From Planctomycetota bacterium (GTDB lineage: Bacteria; Planctomycetota; Phycisphaerae; UBA1845), in the NCBI GenBank assembly GCA_016208685.1, contig JACQXM010000027.1, positions 93,668 to 157,667 on the forward strand: DNA of 64,000 nucleotides, read 5' to 3'. Both the position numbers and the translations under genes were made by a program. The notes below the pieces were generated by a model. It worked only from the letters and a program-made list of their open reading frames with translations. It was not told where the DNA came from and made no database searches. Of this stretch, positions 20,484 to 29,124 are shown piece after piece (the stretch's first letter is position 1; every line of letters starts with the position of its first letter).

Positions 20484-22544
20484 TCACGCACCCAAGACCG
20501 GCGCCCCGGCCGGGAGCCGCCGGCACTCGCGGACCTGGGACGCCACGCGGATGCGAGTGACCATCTTGCTTAGGCCCTTGATCTGGTAGGTCCACACTTT
20601 GAACGCCGCTTCCATCTCCCGCGATCCTTCCTCGGTGAGCCGGAACTCAAAGGTCTCGGCGGGGCCGACGGCGTAAGGCCGGGTGTCGCGCGGAGCACCA
20701 TCGCCGAGCCAGCGCGGAATGTCGTGCCGCAGTGCCGTCCGCACCGGGGCCAGCACCTCCGTCGGTGTATCCCCATGCGCATGCTTGAGTTCGACGTAGC
20801 GGTGGAAGTCGCGCCAGAAGGAATCCAGCTCCGGCATCTCCACCGCGATTCCCCGCGCCACGATCAGTTTTTTCGTCGCCTCCATCGCCAGCCGGCAGAC
20901 CTCGCGCCACAGCGGAAACGAGGCGATGGCCCGGTAGCGGTACATCAGGTTATCGCCAATCTCACCCGCCAGCAGGCGCGGGAAGTTCTCCGGTTGGGCG
21001 TAGAATTCGGTACAGGCCTCGCGGGTGGGAAAGAGCTCGTTGCGCGTCTCCTCGACAAAACTGTCCAGGAAGGCCCGGACGCGGCCCCTGTCCTCCTGCA
21101 TCGCCTGCAACATGGCCCACAGCCACTCCGAACGCTTAACGCCGCAGCTCACCAGGAAGTCCACCACGTCGCCGAACCAGCCGTCGTTCCAGAACACGCT
21201 GAAGGTCATGTGCAGCTTGCGCGCCTCGAGGTAGTCGTCGAAGGACAGCGTGTCCGTCCCCACGATGATCTCCTCGATGTCGAAGACCTTCTCGTCGTCG
21301 TACACGCCGAAGTTCTTGGGCAGCACACGGAAGCGGGTGTCGAACTGGAACTGCGTCCGAGACTCCACCATCTCCATCTCCGAGCCCTTGAGCATCATCG
21401 CCTGGAAGCAGTGCATCTGGTTGGTGCCGGCGTCCACCAGCTTGAACACCGCGTCCACGTGGCTGCGGTAGCTCTCGCCGGGCAGCCCCAAGATCAGGTC
21501 GGAATTCGACTTCAGCCCCCGGCCGCGGACGTGCACCTGAATCTGCTCGTAGGCGGCGAGCTTGATATTGGAGCGCTTGATGTTGCGCAACACACCCTCG
21601 TCCAGCGACTGCACGGCCTGGTAGAGCACCAGCGCGCCGTTGACCTTCTCCATGGACTGGATGATCCGCTCCGGTCGGTTCTTGCCCGTGGTGGCGTCGA
21701 TGAAGGTCGGCCAGCCGTATTTCTTCTGTGCCTCGCCGATCCAGGCGGAGATGTCCACGTCGCGCTCGTACATGCCGTAGTTGGCGTCGGCGATGCGCAG
21801 CGTACCCATGGTCGGAGAGCGCTCCTGGATGCGGCGGCCGATGTAATCAATCTCGTCCTTCAAGCGCTCCATGCCGAAGTCGTTGATCTTGTTGTAGAAC
21901 CCGGTTCCCTGCACGCAGAACGTGCAGCGGAAGGGACAGCCGCGGTTGGTCTCGATCATCGGCGCCAGCTTGCCGTCGAAGAACTCATCCATGATGCCCG
22001 TCAGCCAGGGGGATGGAATGTCGTCAACGTTGCGGCGGCGTTCCCAGGTTTCCGTGCGGTACAGTTCTGCGTTGGGCCGGCGGTACACCGATGACGGAAT
22101 CTCCGCGGCGCCGAGCTGCCGCACGGACCTGCCGGCCTCCAGGAAGAGACGCACCGCCTGCGTCGCGATAAAGTCCGCCTCGCCCACGATGTACAGGTCC
22201 ACTTCCGGCCGCTTCGCTACGAACTCCACCTGTCGCTCCGGCTCGACGGGTATGTTGGGCCCGCCCATCACCACCAGCATCTCGGGGTTGAGCCGCTTGC
22301 CCAGCCGCGCGAAGAACAGGCTGATAGCCTCGTTCCACACGTAGTTGCTGACCATGAGCACGTCGGGCGGGTTCTCCTTCATGGCGGCCATGAGCCGGTC
22401 TGGATAGGCGAAGAGCCGCGACCGCGCATCGGGCAGGTCGCGGTCCATCACCGCCTTCATGTACCCCACCCCGATGGGCATGCAATCCGTGGCGAGAACG
22501 CCGCCGTAGTTGTGACGCAGATCGGCCAGGTAAACCGTAGTCAT
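20484..22544 (-). CDS. B12-binding domain radical SAM protein
   Basis: N-terminal cobalamin-binding-like region (VYLADLRHNYGGVLATDCMPIGVGYMKAVM), radical SAM motif NRGCPFRCTFCVQG. Confidence 0.88.
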   Translation of the reverse strand: MTTVYLADLRHNYGGVLATDCMPIGVGYMKAVMDRDLPDARSRLFAYPDRLMAAMKENPPDVLMVSNYVWNEAISLFFARLGKRLNPEMLVVMGGPNIPVEPERQVEFVAKRPEVDLYIVGEADFIATQAVRLFLEAGRSVRQLGAAEIPSSVYRRPNAELYRTETWERRRNVDDIPSPWLTGIMDEFFDGKLAPMIETNRGCPFRCTFCVQGTGFYNKINDFGMERLKDEIDYIGRRIQERSPTMGTLRIADANYGMYERDVDISAWIGEAQKKYGWPTFIDATTGKNRPERIIQSMEKVNGALVLYQAVQSLDEGVLRNIKRSNIKLAAYEQIQVHVRGRGLKSNSDLILGLPGESYRSHVDAVFKLVDAGTNQMHCFQAMMLKGSEMEMVESRTQFQFDTRFRVLPKNFGVYDDEKVFDIEEIIVGTDTLSFDDYLEARKLHMTFSVFWNDGWFGDVVDFLVSCGVKRSEWLWAMLQAMQEDRGRVRAFLDSFVEETRNELFPTREACTEFYAQPENFPRLLAGEIGDNLMYRYRAIASFPLWREVCRLAMEATKKLIVARGIAVEMPELDSFWRDFHRYVELKHAHGDTPTEVLAPVRTALRHDIPRWLGDGAPRDTRPYAVGPAETFEFRLTEEGSREMEAAFKVWTYQIKGLSKMVTRIRVASQVRECRRLPAGAPVLGA

Positions 22545-22571
22545 GATGAAATCGTCTCCCCTGGGCAGCGT

Positions 22572-24311
22572 TTAGAACGCGCCGGTCCGCCGCGCCACCC
22601 ACAGCGCGGTCTTCATCAGCACTCGAACATCCAAACCCAGTGACCAGTTCTTTACGTAGGCGATGTCGTGCCGCACCCAGTCGTGGAACCCTGTCTCGCT
22701 GCGTCCGTTCACCTGCCAGATGCCCGTGATCCCCGGTTTGACCGACAGCCGCAGATCGCGCCACGCGGGGCTGAAACGCATCTCGTCCATGACCAGCGGC
22801 CGCGGCCCCACCAGGCTCATCTCGCCTTTCAGCACGTTGTAAAGCTGCGGCAGTTCGTCCAGGCTGTTTCTCCGCAGGAAGCGCCCCACGCGCGTCACCC
22901 GCGGATCGTCAAAAATCTTGAAGACCGGGCCGTCAACGTCGTTGAGCGCCGCCAGGTCCTTCTGCATCTTGTCCGCGCCTTCCACCATGGCACGGAACTT
23001 GTACATCTTGAACTCCCTGCCCCCCCGGCCCGAACGCCGTTGCACGAAGAACACCGGACCCGGCGAGTCGAACTTGATGGCAAGGGCGATCAACAGGAGG
23101 AGCGGGGAAAGAACCACCAGCCCCGCGGCGGCAACAACGACGTCCAACGCACGCTTCAGGGCCAGGCCCACGGCGGTGCGCACTGTTCCCGATCGCCGGC
23201 CCGCCGGCAGCACGATCGGCATTCCCCCTCTGCCGTCGCGGTCTTGGAGCGGCACACTCGCACGAGAACCGCCCCGGGACGGAACGACCTCGTGACGAAG
23301 CCTGGCGCCGGCGGTGATCGCCGCATCGAAGCCAACGGTGCAATACTCAAGGCACGCGCCATCCCCGACCGCGGCGCGGTCCCAGAGGATCGACTCCCGG
23401 ACCACCGCCCCTGAACCAACGACGACACCTTCGCCCAGAACGGCCGGGCCGATCACCTTCGCACCTTCGTCGATCGTGCAGCCGCGCCCCAGGAGCACCG
23501 GCCCCAGGAGGAACGCCGAGGGTGCGATGCGCGCGCCCGCCGCCGCCCAGACGCCTTCAGACCGCAACGCACCCGGGTCGGACGCTCCCCCGGACCGCAG
23601 CAGCTCGCGGTGCAGGCACACATACGCCCCGATGCCATCGATCATCGCGTGGGAACCTGGTAGAACCTCTGCCCAGATCGTCTCCCCCCGGCCGCGCAGG
23701 TCGCTGATGAGTTGTTCCTTGATGTCCGCATAGCCGTCCTGGGCAATCCACCGCAGCACGTCGCCCCGGAAGAAGTACACGCCGGAAAACTCGTGGCGTC
23801 GGCGACGTTCGCGCGACGCGTGTCGCAGGTCGAATCGCTCCACGCATCCGTCGGAGCCCACCACCAGGTTCTCCAGCGACGCGGGCGTCGGAGATGGCGA
23901 ACCGGCTCGCACCCCCAGCACCGCGATTGCCTGGTGCTCGGTCGCGGCGCGGACCAGGACGCTTAGATCGGCCTCGCCCGGGAACGTGGTTCCGTTGACG
24001 ACCAGGAACGGCTCTCCCCCGATGAACTTCTCGAAAAGTCGCAGGCAGCCCGCCGGCCCACACGGGACGTCGTGCGCCGCGTACTCCAGACGAACGCCCA
24101 GCGCGCTGCCGTCCACGAAGCGACCGGACACGGCGGCCATATCCTCCGGCGAAAGCGCCAGCGCGATGTGATCGAACCCGTTCCGCCTCAACGCCGCAAG
24201 TTGCCATTCGAGGAGCGGCCGATTACAGACCGGTAACAGCGGCCGCGGGCAGAAACTCGCCAGGGGATAGGGCACGGGGCTCTCGCCGCCGGCAAGTAGT
24301 ATGGCCTTCAC
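22572..24311 (-). CDS. Fusion: NDP-sugar nucleotidyltransferase-like + left-handed beta-helix + bacterial sugar transferase
   Basis: N-term MKAILLAGGESPVPYPLASFCPRPLLPVCNRPLLEWQL; hexapeptide-like region LGRGCTIDEGAKVIGPAVLGEGVVVGSGAVV; C-term LKRALDVVVAAAGLVVLSPLLLLIALAIKFDSPGPVFFVQRRSGRGG...SLDELPQLYNVLKGEMSLVGPRP. Confidence 0.9.
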   Translation of the reverse strand: MKAILLAGGESPVPYPLASFCPRPLLPVCNRPLLEWQLAALRRNGFDHIALALSPEDMAAVSGRFVDGSALGVRLEYAAHDVPCGPAGCLRLFEKFIGGEPFLVVNGTTFPGEADLSVLVRAATEHQAIAVLGVRAGSPSPTPASLENLVVGSDGCVERFDLRHASRERRRRHEFSGVYFFRGDVLRWIAQDGYADIKEQLISDLRGRGETIWAEVLPGSHAMIDGIGAYVCLHRELLRSGGASDPGALRSEGVWAAAGARIAPSAFLLGPVLLGRGCTIDEGAKVIGPAVLGEGVVVGSGAVVRESILWDRAAVGDGACLEYCTVGFDAAITAGARLRHEVVPSRGGSRASVPLQDRDGRGGMPIVLPAGRRSGTVRTAVGLALKRALDVVVAAAGLVVLSPLLLLIALAIKFDSPGPVFFVQRRSGRGGREFKMYKFRAMVEGADKMQKDLAALNDVDGPVFKIFDDPRVTRVGRFLRRNSLDELPQLYNVLKGEMSLVGPRPLVMDEMRFSPAWRDLRLSVKPGITGIWQVNGRSETGFHDWVRHDIAYVKNWSLGLDVRVLMKTALWVARRTGAF

Positions 24312-24598
24312 TTCTGCGTCTCTCCCCGAATCGCTACCCGGCCCTGAGCCGACTCTGGCTAGGCCACATCCGACGCGCGGCGCACGGTTCTGCGTCGCAT
24401 GTGGGAAACGTGGACCGCCTTGGCCCCCTCCTTCGGCAGTTACGGTCCTATGCGCCTGGGCCCTGTGGAATCTCGTCTAGTATAGCCCATGAGAGGGTCG
24501 AACTGCAATTGGTGAGCACGGCCGCCCATAATGACGGTGCCCGGGACCTCGGGTTCGACGGACTGTTCCTGGCGAGTCCTGAAACCCGTTCGGCCGGC

Positions 24599-25384
24599 TC
24601 AGCGAGTGATCGTTACCGGGGTTATGACGCTGTCGTTACGATTGACGACTCGGACGGGTTGCGTACTCAGCTCTGTCGTGAAGGGGAACGCCGCGGCACG
24701 GGGGATGATGCGGTTGATGTACTGCTCGACGAACCGGTCCACGCGGGCGATGCCGGACTCCGCCACGAAAACCACGTCATACGGCTCGAGCCGAATATCG
24801 GACTCCTGCCCCGCCAGAATCCGCCCCAGGTTGGCTTGCAGCACGTACCGGCCCTCTCCCAGCCGGGTACGGAGCACGAGTACGCTGGCCGGGTTGGCGG
24901 TTTCGGTGACCCCTCCCACCTCGAACATCGCCTGCGCGAGTGTTTGGTTTGGCTGTAGCGGCACCGCGCCGGGACGCAGAACCTGACCGCCAACGTACAC
25001 CCGCCGTCCCGCTTCCTGCGAGACAATCACGGTAACCTCCGGCTTCTGCAGGAACCCCGCCAGCCGGGTCTCCAGCTCCGCCACCAGCTCCTCGGGCGTT
25101 CGCTGTGCCGCCGGCACATCCCCCAGGTAGGGCACGGAGATCATGCCGTCGCTACGTACCGGCGCCTGCTGGTCCAGGGTAGAGTCCGTGGGGAACTTCA
25201 GGAGCAGCACGTCACCGGGGTAGATCACATACTTTGCCGGAGCCTCGGGGTTGAACGGGGACTCCGCCAGCGAGACCCGAACCATGGGCTTGGCCGGTTT
25301 TTGGCACCCCGGAAATGCGGAGGTCCCGGCCGCCACGGCGAGCACGGCCAGCGAGCCTCGGAAACGGTAGGTCCATCCCTGCAT
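24599..25384 (-). CDS. Polysaccharide biosynthesis/export lipoprotein (Wza-like, SLBB)
   Basis: Lipobox-like TSAFPGCQ; YVIYPGDVLLLKFPTDSTLDQQAPVRSDGMISVPYLGDVPAAQRTPEELVAELETRL; VYVGGQVLRPGAVPLQPNQTLAQAMFEVGGV. Confidence 0.9.
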   Translation of the reverse strand: MQGWTYRFRGSLAVLAVAAGTSAFPGCQKPAKPMVRVSLAESPFNPEAPAKYVIYPGDVLLLKFPTDSTLDQQAPVRSDGMISVPYLGDVPAAQRTPEELVAELETRLAGFLQKPEVTVIVSQEAGRRVYVGGQVLRPGAVPLQPNQTLAQAMFEVGGVTETANPASVLVLRTRLGEGRYVLQANLGRILAGQESDIRLEPYDVVFVAESGIARVDRFVEQYINRIIPRAAAFPFTTELSTQPVRVVNRNDSVITPVTITR

Positions 25385-25423
25385 GACACTCGCCCCGTCC
25401 ATTGGGCGACCCCTCCCCATCGG

Positions 25424-25588
25424 CTACGGCTGCGGAGGCGGCAATACAACGCTCAGGAAATCCGAAAGCACTACGCCTGTCACCGCCGACAGGCTGCTGG
25501 AAAACAGGCTTGAGAAGTAGTTGTTCGGAAGGCAGGGACCCAGGCTCAGCACAACGGCCACGCCCAGGCAACGCAACAAACGCCGCAT
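25424..25588 (-). CDS. Small (54 aa) secreted/membrane hypothetical protein
   Basis: MRRLLRCLGVAVVLSLGPCLPNNYFSSLFSSSLSAVTGVVLSDFLSVVLPPPQP preceded by AGGAGGG ribosome-binding-like site. Confidence 0.5.
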   Translation of the reverse strand: MRRLLRCLGVAVVLSLGPCLPNNYFSSLFSSSLSAVTGVVLSDFLSVVLPPPQP

Positions 25589-25774
25589 AAGGCAGCCCTC
25601 CTGGCTGAAAAACCGCAACGCGGGGCATCCGTTGCCCCGCCCAGTGGGTCGGCGGGCGCGCATTAGCACTCGCCGAACAGAGCCGCGACCGTCAGCCAGC
25701 GGGCGGCACGCTTTCGAGTTGCGGCGAACCGCGCGCCAATCCAGCCGGCGGCGCCGCCCCGTTACCAGCCGGGG

Positions 25775-26413
25775 CTACGCCGCTCGACGGCGCCGCGCCA
25801 GCGCAACCGTCACCACCAACCCGGCCAACGCCAGCGTCGCGGGCTCCGGGACCACCGCAACTCCCATAGCCGTAATCGGTCCGAAGGCCACCGGGCCGTG
25901 AAAAAGGATCTGGTCATTGACGCCGGCGATCAGCGATCCGTTTGCTTCGAGAATCAAACCCAGGGCCACGGCTCCCAACGGGGGAAGCCCGGCGTTGGCG
26001 AGCGGCGTCCCGCCCTCGTCCAGCGTCACGGCCCCCGGGGCTGCGGTGAGCGTGACCAGTTCACCGGGCTGGTCACCGAAAAGTACCAGCGAAGCCGCCG
26101 ACCCTGCGGGGAAGGACGTCAGGTTAAGCGCCGCGACGATCGCGCTGTCTACCGTGGGGTTGAGCGTCACGGGTAGCGCAATGAAATCCCCCCCGCGCAT
26201 CGCCAGCGCCGACCCGCTCTCCGGACCGGGCGTCCCCGTAAGCACCACCCACGGCGGCGTTTCCAACGTGCCCGTGTCGAACTGATCCACGAAAACCGGA
26301 TCGCCGTTGTTTACGACGGCCAGATCCAGCCCGACCTCCGTGCCGGCGCCGGCAAAGGCGAGGGAAGCATCAACCGCTGCACACACCAAGGCCAGGGCAA
26401 GGGCACGTTTCAT
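25775..26413 (-). CDS. PEP-CTERM sorting domain protein
   Basis: Signal peptide MKRALALALVCAAVDASLAFAGA; C-terminal VVPEPATLALAGLVVTVALARRRRAA. Confidence 0.88.
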   Translation of the reverse strand: MKRALALALVCAAVDASLAFAGAGTEVGLDLAVVNNGDPVFVDQFDTGTLETPPWVVLTGTPGPESGSALAMRGGDFIALPVTLNPTVDSAIVAALNLTSFPAGSAASLVLFGDQPGELVTLTAAPGAVTLDEGGTPLANAGLPPLGAVALGLILEANGSLIAGVNDQILFHGPVAFGPITAMGVAVVPEPATLALAGLVVTVALARRRRAA

Positions 26414-26585
26414 GGGCATTTCCTTTCGCTTTAAGGCGGCGCCGCCGAGAATAGCCATCCGATACCGGACCCTCCTTATACCCGAAGCACGGCGCGTATA
26501 CAACAGTCCCCTCCCGGCCGCACGACGCCCGGCAAACTTTGCGCGTGCCGGATGACGGTCGGATTGTCCCGCCCGCGGGCACCGG

Positions 26586-26640
26586 CCCGGGACCGCCGGC
26601 TTGCCCGCCCCGGGACCGCCGGCTTGCCCGCCCCGGGCGC
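26586..26640 (+). repeat. 23-bp tandem repeat (CCCGGGACCGCCGGCTTGCCCGC), about 2.3 copies
   Basis: Exact copies at 26586-26608 and 26609-26631, partial third; immediately upstream of mqnE. Confidence 0.85.
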
Positions 26641-26672
26641 GACCGGTATGGTTGCCTGAGTCTCCATGACCC

Positions 26673-28295
26673 ATGGCTAACGCCCAGCCCCAACCCGACG
26701 TGCGTGACATTCGCGACAAGCTGCGCCGCGGACTTCCGCTCTCCATCGAGGAGGGGATGCAGCTTCATGAGTTGGTGGACATTCACACCCTGGGCGAGTT
26801 GGCGAACGAGGTCCGGGAGCGTCTCCACGGCCGCAACGCCTACTACAACGTCAACCGCCATATCAACTACACCAACTACTGCGTCCTGCGCTGCAAGTTC
26901 TGCTCGTTCTACCGGCCGTACCCCCGAGCCACGGGCTTCAGCCCGCGCGGACTCATGGACAGCGACGACGCGACGGAGCGACAAGGCGACGGAGGGGAAA
27001 CGAGGCACGAAGGGGGAGGGAGGCACGAAGGCACGGAGGCACGTAGGCACGAAGGCCCAGAGCCGCGACCGTCAGGGAGCGGGGAAACAGAGCCGCGACC
27101 GTCAGGGAGCGGGCCCAAAAGCGACGAAGCGACGAAGCGACAAAGCGGCAGAGGTTCGACGCAAAAGGGAACAGGTAACTGGGAACCAGGCGCTGCGGAA
27201 CCGGCTGGCGCTGTGGGACCGGCAAGCGCTGGGGGACCGGCTTTCCAGCCGGTCACTCTCCAGCCGGTCAATGACTCGAAAGCTCGCCCTCGGTCCAACC
27301 GCGTGGAGTTACCGCTTGCCCCCCACAGCGCCCGCGACATCGACTCAACCGCCGCCGGGTACGAGTACTCCGTCGATGAGATCGTCGCCCAGGCGCGCGA
27401 GGCCTACGCGCGGGGTGCCACGGAGGTGCACATTGTCGGCGGGCTGCATCCCAAGCTGCCCTTCTCCTTCTACCTCGACATGTGCCGCAGCATCCGCGAG
27501 TCCTGCCCGCACCTGCACATCAAGGCCTTTACCGCCATCGAGATCATCCACTTTACGCGGATCGCCCGCCCCCGGCTGTCCATCGCCGAGGTGCTCACGC
27601 AGCTTCGCGAGGCCGGGCTGGGAAGCCTCCCCGGCGGGGGAGCGGAAATCTTCGACGACCGCGTGCACGATGAGGCCTTCAAGAACAAAGTCGGCGAGGC
27701 GGAGTGGTTCGAAGTGCACCGCACGGCGCACGAGCTGGGTATCTTTACCAACGCCACCATGCTCTACGGCCACGTGGAGACCCCGCGCGAACGCCTCGTG
27801 CACCTGGCCAAACTGCGCGCGCATCAGGAAGAAAGCCTGCGCTCCCGGCGGGCGCATTTCAACTGTGTCATACCCTTGTCGTTCATTCCCGACGGCAGCG
27901 CCCTTTCGCACCTTGCGGGGCCGAGCGGCCTGACCGATCTGAAAACGCTGGCGATCTCGCGGCTGATGTGCCTGAACATTCCACACATCAAGGCCTTCTG
28001 GATCATGCAGACGCCGAAACTCGCGCAGCTATCGCTCAACTGGGGCGTGGACGACATCGACGGCACGGTGGTGTACTACGACATCGCCAAGCGCGAAGGC
28101 CACGGCACGCACCAGGAACTCACGGTCGACCGCCTGCAACGCCTGATCCGCGAGGCGGGCTGTGAGCCGGTGGAGCGGGATACGCTGTATCGGAGGGTGA
28201 TCCGCGACGACCACAGGTGGTGGGTCGATGGCGGCCATAGCTCTTTTCGCCCGGAGGGCGCACGACCGTTGCCAGGGACTTCCAGTCCCTGGTAG
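26673..28295 (+). CDS. mqnE: Aminofutalosine synthase MqnE (radical SAM) carrying an in-frame repeat-derived insertion and C-terminal extension
   Basis: NRHINYTNYCVLRCKFCSFYR radical-SAM motif; EVHIVGGLHPKLPFSFYLDMCRSIRE; IKAFTAIEIIHFTRIA; GLGSLPGGGAEIFDDRV; TNATMLYGHVETPRERL; GVDDIDGTVV; REAGCEPVERDTLYRRV. Confidence 0.9.
   Translation: MANAQPQPDVRDIRDKLRRGLPLSIEEGMQLHELVDIHTLGELANEVRERLHGRNAYYNVNRHINYTNYCVLRCKFCSFYRPYPRATGFSPRGLMDSDDATERQGDGGETRHEGGGRHEGTEARRHEGPEPRPSGSGETEPRPSGSGPKSDEATKRQSGRGSTQKGTGNWEPGAAEPAGAVGPASAGGPAFQPVTLQPVNDSKARPRSNRVELPLAPHSARDIDSTAAGYEYSVDEIVAQAREAYARGATEVHIVGGLHPKLPFSFYLDMCRSIRESCPHLHIKAFTAIEIIHFTRIARPRLSIAEVLTQLREAGLGSLPGGGAEIFDDRVHDEAFKNKVGEAEWFEVHRTAHELGIFTNATMLYGHVETPRERLVHLAKLRAHQEESLRSRRAHFNCVIPLSFIPDGSALSHLAGPSGLTDLKTLAISRLMCLNIPHIKAFWIMQTPKLAQLSLNWGVDDIDGTVVYYDIAKREGHGTHQELTVDRLQRLIREAGCEPVERDTLYRRVIRDDHRWWVDGGHSSFRPEGARPLPGTSSPW
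26916..27357 (+). repeat. Repeat-derived in-frame insertion inside mqnE
   Basis: Interrupts CSFYRP ... YEYSVDEI; contains GGGCTTCAGCCCG, two exact AGAGCCGCGACCGTCAGGGAGCGGG units, GAGGCACGAAGG/GCGACGAAGCGAC simple repeats and GGGACCGGC / CAGCCGGTCA units; no stop codon in the mqnE frame. Confidence 0.85.
28240..28292 (+). repeat. REP-like palindromic element overlapping the mqnE 3' end
   Basis: CGCCCGGAGGGCG plus perfect hairpin CCAGGGACT-TCC-AGTCCCTGG (28272-28292); encodes the last residues of the mqnE ORF. Confidence 0.8.
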
Positions 28296-28319
28296 AAGGA
28301 CTTCTTGGGTTCTTTTCCC

Positions 28320-28819
28320 CGCCCGGAGGGCGGACGAGGCATTCAATGCCCAGCGCTTGGACGCAAAACTTCTATCACGCCGTCTTCAGCACCCACGACC
28401 GGGCGGGCTTGATCACACCGGAGGTCGAGGCCCGACTGTACCCATTCCTGGGCGGGATCGTGCGCGATCTACGGTGCACGCTGTTGGCAGTTAACGGCAT
28501 GCCCGACCACGTTCATCTGTTGATCCGCTACCGCGCCGATCTGTCACACTCCGACTTGCTTCGTCACATTAAAGGCCGGTCGTCGAAGTGGATCAACGAG
28601 ACTTTCCCCACCGGCGGACGTTTTTCTTGGCAAGAAGGCTACGGTGGCTTCACCGTGAGCAAATCCGCGGTCCCCGAGGTGGAAGCCTACATCGCGCGAC
28701 AGAAAGAGCACCACCAGCGCCAGGATTTCAAGGCGGAGTTCCTGGAACTGCTTCGCCGGCACGGGATCGAGCATGCGGACGGTGAAGTCTTCCCATGAGG
28801 CTCGTCCGCCCTCCGGGCG
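28320..28819 (+). mobile_element. RAYT-type mobile unit bounded by perfect 19-bp inverted repeats
   Basis: CGCCCGGAGGGCGGACGAG at 28320-28338 and its exact reverse complement CTCGTCCGCCCTCCGGGCG at 28801-28819 enclose the transposase CDS. Confidence 0.8.
28346..28798 (+). CDS. REP-associated tyrosine transposase (IS200/IS605 TnpA-like, Y1 HUH)
   Basis: 150 aa; FYHAVFSTHDRAGLI; HUH-type MPDHVHLLIRY; Tyr in VEAYIARQKEHHQRQDFKAEF. Confidence 0.92.
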   Translation: MPSAWTQNFYHAVFSTHDRAGLITPEVEARLYPFLGGIVRDLRCTLLAVNGMPDHVHLLIRYRADLSHSDLLRHIKGRSSKWINETFPTGGRFSWQEGYGGFTVSKSAVPEVEAYIARQKEHHQRQDFKAEFLELLRRHGIEHADGEVFP

Positions 28820-29040
28820 AGCCAGAGGGGGCGGGCCTACCTCCAGGGGCTTGAAGCCCCTGGCAACCAGCGCTCGCCCTCCGGGCGTAGGCGATCCACG
28901 GCCGTCGGGCGCACGGCGGTTGCCAGGCGCTCAGTCCCGGGTCCATGGCGGCCATAGCTCGCTTCGCCCGGAGGGTGCACGATTGTTGCCTGGGACTTCC
29001 AGTCCCCTGTAGTAGGACTTCCTGGTTTCTTCCCCCCGCC
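28820..29040 (+). repeat. Cluster of REP-like palindromes downstream of the RAYT gene, both orientations
   Basis: CCAGGGGCTTGAAGCCCCTGG (28843-28863, inverted orientation with CGCCCTCCGGGCG); 'atggcggccatagctcgcttcgcccggagggtgcacgattgttgcctgggacttccagtcccctg' is a diverged copy of 28227-28292. Confidence 0.8.
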
Positions 29041-29124
29041 CGCCCGATGTCGCGTCGCCGCGGCCCCCCACCTCGCCGGCATCTCTCGACGCCCGCCGCC
29101 GCCGCCCGGATAATCCACCACCGC

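Noticed and set aside
26916-27357. mqnE insertion considered as an intein or group I/II intron
   Set aside because: No intein splice-block motifs (Cys/Ser start, His-Asn end), no homing endonuclease and no intron-like conserved ends; composition is that of dispersed repeats
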